Source: CAZMGB01 sp964565775
GTDB lineage: Bacteria; Chloroflexota; Dehalococcoidia; DSTF01; JALHUB01
Assembly (NCBI GenBank): GCA_964565775.1
Contig: CAZMGB010000014.1
Coordinates: 1-64,000, forward strand
Length of the DNA: 64,000 nucleotides
Direction of reading: 5' to 3'
In this document: in pieces, positions 59,949 to 64,000 of the stretch
Layout: each line of letters opens with the position of its first letter
How positions within the stretch are numbered: position 1 is the first letter of the stretch
Program-made: the position numbers and the translations under genes
The notes under the pieces: generated by a model
The model's input: only the letters and a program-made list of their open reading frames with translations
What the model was told of the DNA's origin: nothing
Databases searched by the model: none

Positions 59949-60256
59949 CGGGCAAGATCGATGATTTCGTACGTCGGCTGCGCTCCGTCGTCACGATTGA
60001 GGCTGTGATCCTGTACGGCTCGCATGCCAAAGGCTCGGCCGACGATTCGAGCGACATTGACTTGGCCATCATCTCACCTGACTTTGAAGCCACCTCGACC
60101 TGGGAGCGGCAAGAAATCATCGCTCGCGCCACCGTAGGCCGCGGGTACCGCATTGCTCCCATTGGCTACTCATCCAGCGAGTACCACAACCCGGGTCCTC
60201 ACTCCTTCCTGCGCGAGATCATCCGCACCGGCCGCGTCGTCTACCGAGCCGACTAG
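59924..60256 (+). CDS. Minimal nucleotidyltransferase (MNT) domain protein
   Basis: 110 residues. Nucleotidyltransferase signature LYGSHAKGSADDSSDIDLA with Gly 32-Ser 33 and the metal pair Asp 44 and Asp 46. In known HEPN/MNT modules the MNT partner neutralises the HEPN protein by transferring AMP residues to it. The gene overlaps the HEPN gene and ends eight bases before the right-hand 77-bp repeat. Confidence 0.88.
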   Translation: MVTSQVELAGKIDDFVRRLRSVVTIEAVILYGSHAKGSADDSSDIDLAIISPDFEATSTWERQEIIARATVGRGYRIAPIGYSSSEYHNPGPHSFLREIIRTGRVVYRAD

Positions 60257-60263
60257 CCTGCGC

Positions 60264-60340
60264 GCGGCGGGCCGCAGCACCCGGAAGTAGAGCGCCCGCA
60301 CGAATCGGTCCGTCCGCTGCCTAAGCTTCAGCTGGGCCAT
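60264..60340 (-). pseudogene. Truncated 5' end copy of the membrane-protein gene
   Basis: The minus strand reads MAQLKLRQRTDRFVRALYF and a few more codons, then similarity stops. It is the right-hand copy of the 77-bp direct repeat. Confidence 0.8.
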
Positions 60341-60367
60341 CGCTGTTTCCACCCCTGCCAAGGGGTG

Positions 60368-61216
60368 CTAAAGAAGCCCAAACGCCTTCAGTTCCCGCGC
60401 TATCTTGAGAAACGCCTCATCCATGCATGCCTGAGTGAACCGCGCCCAGACCTTTTCGCTGACATTGGAAGGAAAAGCCGCACCTTCCTCTAGCAGGTAG
60501 ATGACCCTGCCACCAAAGCGCTCCTGGAAGCGCCCCATCTCAATGTTGACATTTCCGCGGGGCTGGAATCGTCCATCTACCGGGTCGTCCTTGGTGGCCA
60601 GCACGAGCCCACAGTCGGCCTGTTCGAGATAGTGCTCAACGTTCTCATTGACTGACCTCCCCTCGCTGGGAAGCCTTTCGACGACCAGCGGCTTCACGCC
60701 TAGCTCGTCAATGAACTCGCACAGCTTGTTCAGCGCTTCTGTCTCTGGGCCGTGAGCTATGAACGCTTTGGGCCTGTCACGTCTTGGCGCGATCACTTCA
60801 GGCTCGGCTGTCCAGCCCTCTTCGGACTCAAGGTGGCCAATGGTCGCGTTCACGATGTCGATCGCCTTGTCCAGGTCCAGCATGATGCTTCCAGATGAAG
60901 GTGTCGTCGTGCTCAGGCCGCCGGATAGCACGCTGTAGCCACGGATGACGTAGCCCTGAAATGGCGGCCGGAGATCTACCCTCCCTCCGTGTCTGCTGGT
61001 GAGGGACTCCACCGCCGACAGTCCACGGAGGAGTCGTTCTCTCAAGTCGTCGACTTCCTTCCGTCGTTCGCCCGCAGCGTCCAAGTTCAGACCATGGAAC
61101 GAGACAATGCCCAGAGTGGTGAGCAACTTCCTGTAGCGCTTCAGTAGCTCAAGGTATTCCTTCAACAGGTCGAGCGCGCGTTCCCGCTCCGAAGCATCCA
61201 CGCTCTTGCTCCTCAT
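60368..61216 (-). CDS. TIR-like nucleotide-binding domain protein (PF10137 type)
   Basis: 282 residues from ATG 61216. N-terminal helical part (1-75) and unassigned middle (75-145), then a TIR-like domain (150-280): KAFIAHGPETEALNKLCEF, LPSEGRSVNENVE, CGLVLATKDD, and NVNIEMGRF with Glu 226 at the position of the conserved Glu. Domains of this group are candidate NADases in antiphage systems; that is inference. The start overlaps the GNAT stop (ATGA). Confidence 0.82.
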   Translation of the reverse strand: MRSKSVDASERERALDLLKEYLELLKRYRKLLTTLGIVSFHGLNLDAAGERRKEVDDLRERLLRGLSAVESLTSRHGGRVDLRPPFQGYVIRGYSVLSGGLSTTTPSSGSIMLDLDKAIDIVNATIGHLESEEGWTAEPEVIAPRRDRPKAFIAHGPETEALNKLCEFIDELGVKPLVVERLPSEGRSVNENVEHYLEQADCGLVLATKDDPVDGRFQPRGNVNIEMGRFQERFGGRVIYLLEEGAAFPSNVSEKVWARFTQACMDEAFLKIARELKAFGLL

Positions 61217-61671
61217 AGCGGCAACTCGAAGCGCATCTCGGGGTTGTACATCGGCACCAGCGCCCCGATCCCCGATAGGAAGCTCAGCGCCGTCTGGTTG
61301 TTCTTCGGCAGCCGGCCCCGGATGCGCCGGTAGCCCTTCGACCGCGCGAACTCCAGCGCGCACTCCGCCGACCTCGTGCCCAGCCCCTGCCGTCGGTACT
61401 GGGGCAACATCCACACCCCCAGCACGGCGGTGTCCGGCTCCTGCGTGTTGAAGTCGAGGGCGCTGAAGCCGACGACCTCATCGCCGACGAGGCAGAGGAA
61501 AAGGGCGCCGTGGCTTCCCAGACGCTCCAGCCACGTGCGCACCTGCTCCGCCGACAGCGCCTCCGCGAAGCCGACGGGGTTCGGCTCCCGCACGATGGCG
61601 CCGATGACGGCGGCGATCGCTTCGGTGTCCTCGCTCGTGGCCTGTCGATAGGTCGGTTCAAGCTGGGCCAT
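61213..61671 (-). CDS. GNAT acetyltransferase coupled to the TIR-like gene
   Basis: 152 residues from ATG 61671, with AGGGGGA upstream. GNAT fold with VLGVWMLPQYRRQGLGTR as the acetyl-CoA loop and ALSFLSGIGALVPMY late. ATGA overlap with the TIR-like gene implies coupled translation. It may be a general acetyltransferase, an immunity factor or a toxin partner; nothing in sequence decides. Confidence 0.8.
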   Translation of the reverse strand: MAQLEPTYRQATSEDTEAIAAVIGAIVREPNPVGFAEALSAEQVRTWLERLGSHGALFLCLVGDEVVGFSALDFNTQEPDTAVLGVWMLPQYRRQGLGTRSAECALEFARSKGYRRIRGRLPKNNQTALSFLSGIGALVPMYNPEMRFELPL

Positions 61672-61697
61672 GTCAGCATTCCCCCTGGGCGTGAGTG

Positions 61698-61919
61698 TCA
61701 CACGGCCACTTTCAGCACCTGGATGCGCCGCCGCTCCTCTGGCACGGGCTGGCCGTCGGCTTCTAGGCTCTCGATATAGGCGGCGATGGCCTCGCGCGCG
61801 CGCTCAAGCGCCTCCGCCCTGCTGCGACCCTGGGTGATGCAACCGGGCAGAGCCGGAACCAGGACTGTGTAGCCGCGACCCTCGTCGTCGGGGTCAAGGA
61901 TTATCGTGTATTCTTTCAT
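61698..61919 (-). CDS. hicB: HicB-like antitoxin
   Basis: 73 residues. Partial RNase-H-like HicB fold: GYTVLVPALPGCITQGRSRA then EALERAREAIAAYIESLEADG. No DNA-binding tail is apparent, so regulation may depend on the upstream promoter. Follows hicA by eight bases. Confidence 0.85.
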   Translation of the reverse strand: MKEYTIILDPDDEGRGYTVLVPALPGCITQGRSRAEALERAREAIAAYIESLEADGQPVPEERRRIQVLKVAV

Positions 61920-61927
61920 GTCTACCC

Positions 61928-62158
61928 CTATAGTAGCTCGCGTAGGTCATCCGACGTGACTCCCGCCTGCTCCAGAATCGCAGCAAGCGTCTTTGGTAAG
62001 ATGATCTCCCGGGAGTGCATGGAAACGACCACTCTCGCTTCAGGCTTGTCGGGGTGCTTGAGCACCAGATGCGATCCTCTCTGGCGGTGTTCATACCAGC
62101 CAACCCGTTTGAGCGCACGTATCAGCCGCCGCGCGGTGACTCTCGGGAGCCTAGGCAC
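61928..62158 (-). CDS. hicA: HicA-like mRNA interferase toxin
   Basis: 76 residues. Double-stranded RNA-binding-like fold with the conserved GSHLVLKHPD (His 30) and VSMHSREIILPKTLAAILEQAGV. GTG start at 62158 lies inside the last codons of carA (eight-base overlap), so toxin expression is tied to the pyrimidine operon. Confidence 0.87.
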   Translation of the reverse strand: MPRLPRVTARRLIRALKRVGWYEHRQRGSHLVLKHPDKPEARVVVSMHSREIILPKTLAAILEQAGVTSDDLRELL

Positions 62159-63281
62159 GCCCTGTTCCGCCTCCGGGTTCTCTCACCATCTCCAGAAACC
62201 GCTCGAACAGGTACATGTTGTCGTGCGGCCCCGGTGACGCTTCCGAGTGGTACTGGATCGAGAGCACGGGCAGCTCTCGGTGGCGCAGCCCCTCGACGGT
62301 GCCGTCGTTGATGTTGACGTGGCTGACCTCGGCGCCGCCGCGCAGGCCGTCGCCGTCGACGGCGTAGCCGTGGTTCTGGGCCGTGATGTGGACACGGCCC
62401 GTCGTCAGGTCGCGCACCGGGTGGTTGGCGCCGCGATGGCCGAACTTGAGCTTGAACGTCTCCGCCCCGAAGGCGCGACCCAGCACCTGGTGGCCGAGGC
62501 AGATGCCCATGATCGGCGTCCTGTCGAGCAGGCCCTCCGCCGTGCGCACGACATAGTCGAGGTGCGCCGGGTCGCCGGGGCCGGGCGAGAGCACGACGCC
62601 GTCCGGTCGCAGCGACAGCACGTCTTCGGCTGAGGTCGTGCAGGGCACCGCCGTCACCCGGCAGCCCAGGCGCTGGAGGACGCGCAGGATGTTGTACTTG
62701 AGCCCCAGGTCCACCACGATGATGTGGCGCCGCGAGCCGTCGCTCGCTCCGGTGGGTTGGGCCGGGCCGCCGTTCCGCCACTCGTAGGGGGATTCCGTGC
62801 TCACCTCCGGCAGGAAGTCCACGTCGTCATAGCGGGGGAGGTCGCGCACGCGGGCGAGAACCTGCTGCGGCTCTTCTTCGGCCGCGATCGTGCCCATCAT
62901 CACTCCCACGGAGCGGAGGCGACGCGTCAGGGCGCGCGTGTCGACGCCGGCGATGCCGGGGATGCCATGGCGGGCTAGGTACTCGTGCAGGGTCATCTCG
63001 CTCTGCCAGTGGCTGGGGATGTCGCAGTGCTCGCGCACGACGAAGCCGCGCACCTGGATGCGCTTCGACTCCACGTCGGCGCGGTTGATGCCGTAGTTGC
63101 CGGAGAGGGGATACGTCATCACGAGTATCTGGCCGGCGTAGGAGGGGTCGGTGAGGGCCTCCTGGTAGCCGGTCATCGACGTGTTGAAGACGACCTCGCC
63201 GTGGGCGCGCGCCTCCGCTCCGAAGGCTTTCCCCTCGAATACGGAGCCGTCCTCAAGGACCAGCAGGGCTTTGCCGTTCAT
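62151..63281 (-). CDS. carA: Carbamoyl-phosphate synthase small subunit
   Basis: Glutamine amidotransferase subunit that feeds ammonia to CarB. 376 residues. N-terminal domain with NTSMTGYQEALTDPSYAGQI; class I amidotransferase with nucleophile Cys in GICLGHQVLG and catalytic His/Glu in IQYHSEASPGPHD. Start ATG 63281 overlaps the pyrC stop by ATGA. Its 3' end overlaps hicA. Confidence 0.96.
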   Translation of the reverse strand: MNGKALLVLEDGSVFEGKAFGAEARAHGEVVFNTSMTGYQEALTDPSYAGQILVMTYPLSGNYGINRADVESKRIQVRGFVVREHCDIPSHWQSEMTLHEYLARHGIPGIAGVDTRALTRRLRSVGVMMGTIAAEEEPQQVLARVRDLPRYDDVDFLPEVSTESPYEWRNGGPAQPTGASDGSRRHIIVVDLGLKYNILRVLQRLGCRVTAVPCTTSAEDVLSLRPDGVVLSPGPGDPAHLDYVVRTAEGLLDRTPIMGICLGHQVLGRAFGAETFKLKFGHRGANHPVRDLTTGRVHITAQNHGYAVDGDGLRGGAEVSHVNINDGTVEGLRHRELPVLSIQYHSEASPGPHDNMYLFERFLEMVREPGGGTGRA

Positions 63282-64000
63282 CGTGTCGATAGGGCCTCCC
63301 GCGCGTACGCGAGGTGACCGCCGAAGACGGTGGCCACGACGCGACCCCGCAGCGTGACGCCGGCCAGCGGCGTGTTCTTCCCCTTCGACGCGAAGCGCTC
63401 CGGCTCCACCACCCACTCCAGGTTCGGGTTGAAGACCGTCACGTCGCCCGGCGCGCCGACAGCCAGGCTTCCCAGGCCATCGAGGCCGTTGCGGCGGTCG
63501 AGGGAGAGCACGGCCACCGGGTCCGACGTCATGCGCCGGAGCGCCGTCGCAAGGTCGAGCTTGCTGGCGTGGACCAGCGAGAGGACGCTTGCCAGCGCCG
63601 TCTCGAAGCCGCTGATGCCCGGCGCCGCGTCCTCGAACTCGCAGAGCTTGTCCTCGAAAGCGTGGGGTGCGTGGTCGGTGGCGATGGCGTCGATCGTGCC
63701 GTCGCGCAGCCCCTCGATGCACGCCTCCACGTCATCCCGCGTGCGCAGGGGCGGGTTCACCTTCGCGTCGCTGTCGTAGGCCAGGGCAGGAGCGCCCCTC
63801 GCAGTGTCCTCTTCGGTGGCCGACCCGGCTCCGCGCGTCATGACCGACTCGTGGGTCAGCGTCAGATGGTGGGGCGTGACCTCGGCCGTGACCGGCGAGC
63901 CCCGGGCCTTCGCCTTTCGCACGAGCTCCACGCTGCCGCGGGTGCTGATGTGGGCGATGTGGACGTGGCTGCCCGTCAGCTCGGCGAGGGCGATGTCGCG
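63278..64000 (-). CDS. pyrC: Dihydroorotase (5' end outside window)
   Basis: Cyclises carbamoyl-aspartate to dihydroorotate. At least 241 residues of the C-terminal part. Visible motifs are HVHIAHISTRGSVELVRKAK, EVTPHHLTLTHE, and IATDHAPHAFEDK with the catalytic Asp; GPGDVTVFNP-like end (VGAPGDVTVFNP). The metal HxH and carboxylated Lys lie beyond the edge. Coupled to carA by ATGA overlap. Confidence 0.93.
   Translation of the reverse strand, partial: RDIALAELTGSHVHIAHISTRGSVELVRKAKARGSPVTAEVTPHHLTLTHESVMTRGAGSATEEDTARGAPALAYDSDAKVNPPLRTRDDVEACIEGLRDGTIDAIATDHAPHAFEDKLCEFEDAAPGISGFETALASVLSLVHASKLDLATALRRMTSDPVAVLSLDRRNGLDGLGSLAVGAPGDVTVFNPNLEWVVEPERFASKGKNTPLAGVTLRGRVVATVFGGHLAYAREALSTR

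Overview
The window is a GC-rich, tightly packed bacterial segment (one 100-N scaffold gap at 54587-54686, so a draft or metagenome assembly). The best guess is Chloroflexota, possibly Dehalococcoidia or a SAR202-like relative. This rests on a complex I operon without nuoE, F or G, a GuaB3-type IMP dehydrogenase paralog, a MetG with an unusual signature, class 1B PyrD with PyrK, many very short 5' leaders and palindromic mini-repeats. It is an inference from gene content, not a phylogeny.

Layout. 1-9.9 kb: respiratory complex I operon nuoACDHJK, a small DUF2007-like gene, then nuoLMN; nuoB and nuoI are missing from their usual places. 10.2-16.2 kb: ybeY, dnaX, ybaB, recR, a DUF5678/retropepsin pair, recO, a NYN nuclease and an fmdB-type zinc ribbon (replication, repair, RNA processing). 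16.3-20.7 kb, minus strand: polyprenyl synthase, tatD, metG, rsmI. 20.8-27 kb: guaB3, two tandem winged-helix regulators beside an AT-rich gene-free stretch with an orphan promoter, then prmC-prfA and hisS. 27-36 kb: rel, an acyltransferase-like protein, a zinc-ribbon membrane protein, comM, a PD-(D/E)XK protein, a secreted FxLYD protein and an MFS transporter. 36-46 kb: a CBS protein with an ArsB/NhaD-type permease, tRNA-Arg(CCG), PAP2 phosphatase, beta-lactamase-fold hydrolase, two alpha/beta hydrolases, a membrane cyclophilin with lost catalytic residues, an agmatinase-family enzyme and a thiolase. 46-49.4 kb: tRNA-Pro(TGG), a CoA-transferase/GNAT fusion and a MenB/BadI-like crotonase. 49.4-64 kb: pyrimidine genes (pyrD; then pyrC-carA ... 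carB-pyrK on the minus strand), mrp and two accessory islands.

The two accessory islands are the most interesting part. Island 1 (52.3-54.1 kb) has an orphan DNA methyltransferase, a divergent membrane protein split by a frameshift at a G6 run, and a disordered small protein. It abuts a mosaic of three different pyrK 3' ends separated by 67-bp palindromic elements. Island 2 (59.4-62.2 kb) sits between carA and carB: hicA-hicB-GNAT-TIR-like in one tightly packed minus-strand chain attached to carA, then an opposite-strand HEPN/MNT pair flanked by 77-bp direct repeats copied from the 5' end of a membrane-protein gene. This is a stress- or defence-type cassette embedded in the pyrimidine operon.

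Several families of short inverted-repeat elements are scattered between genes. Similar palindromes also lie in frame inside linker regions of nuoN, dnaX and carB. No rRNA, CRISPR array, transposase or prophage gene was seen.
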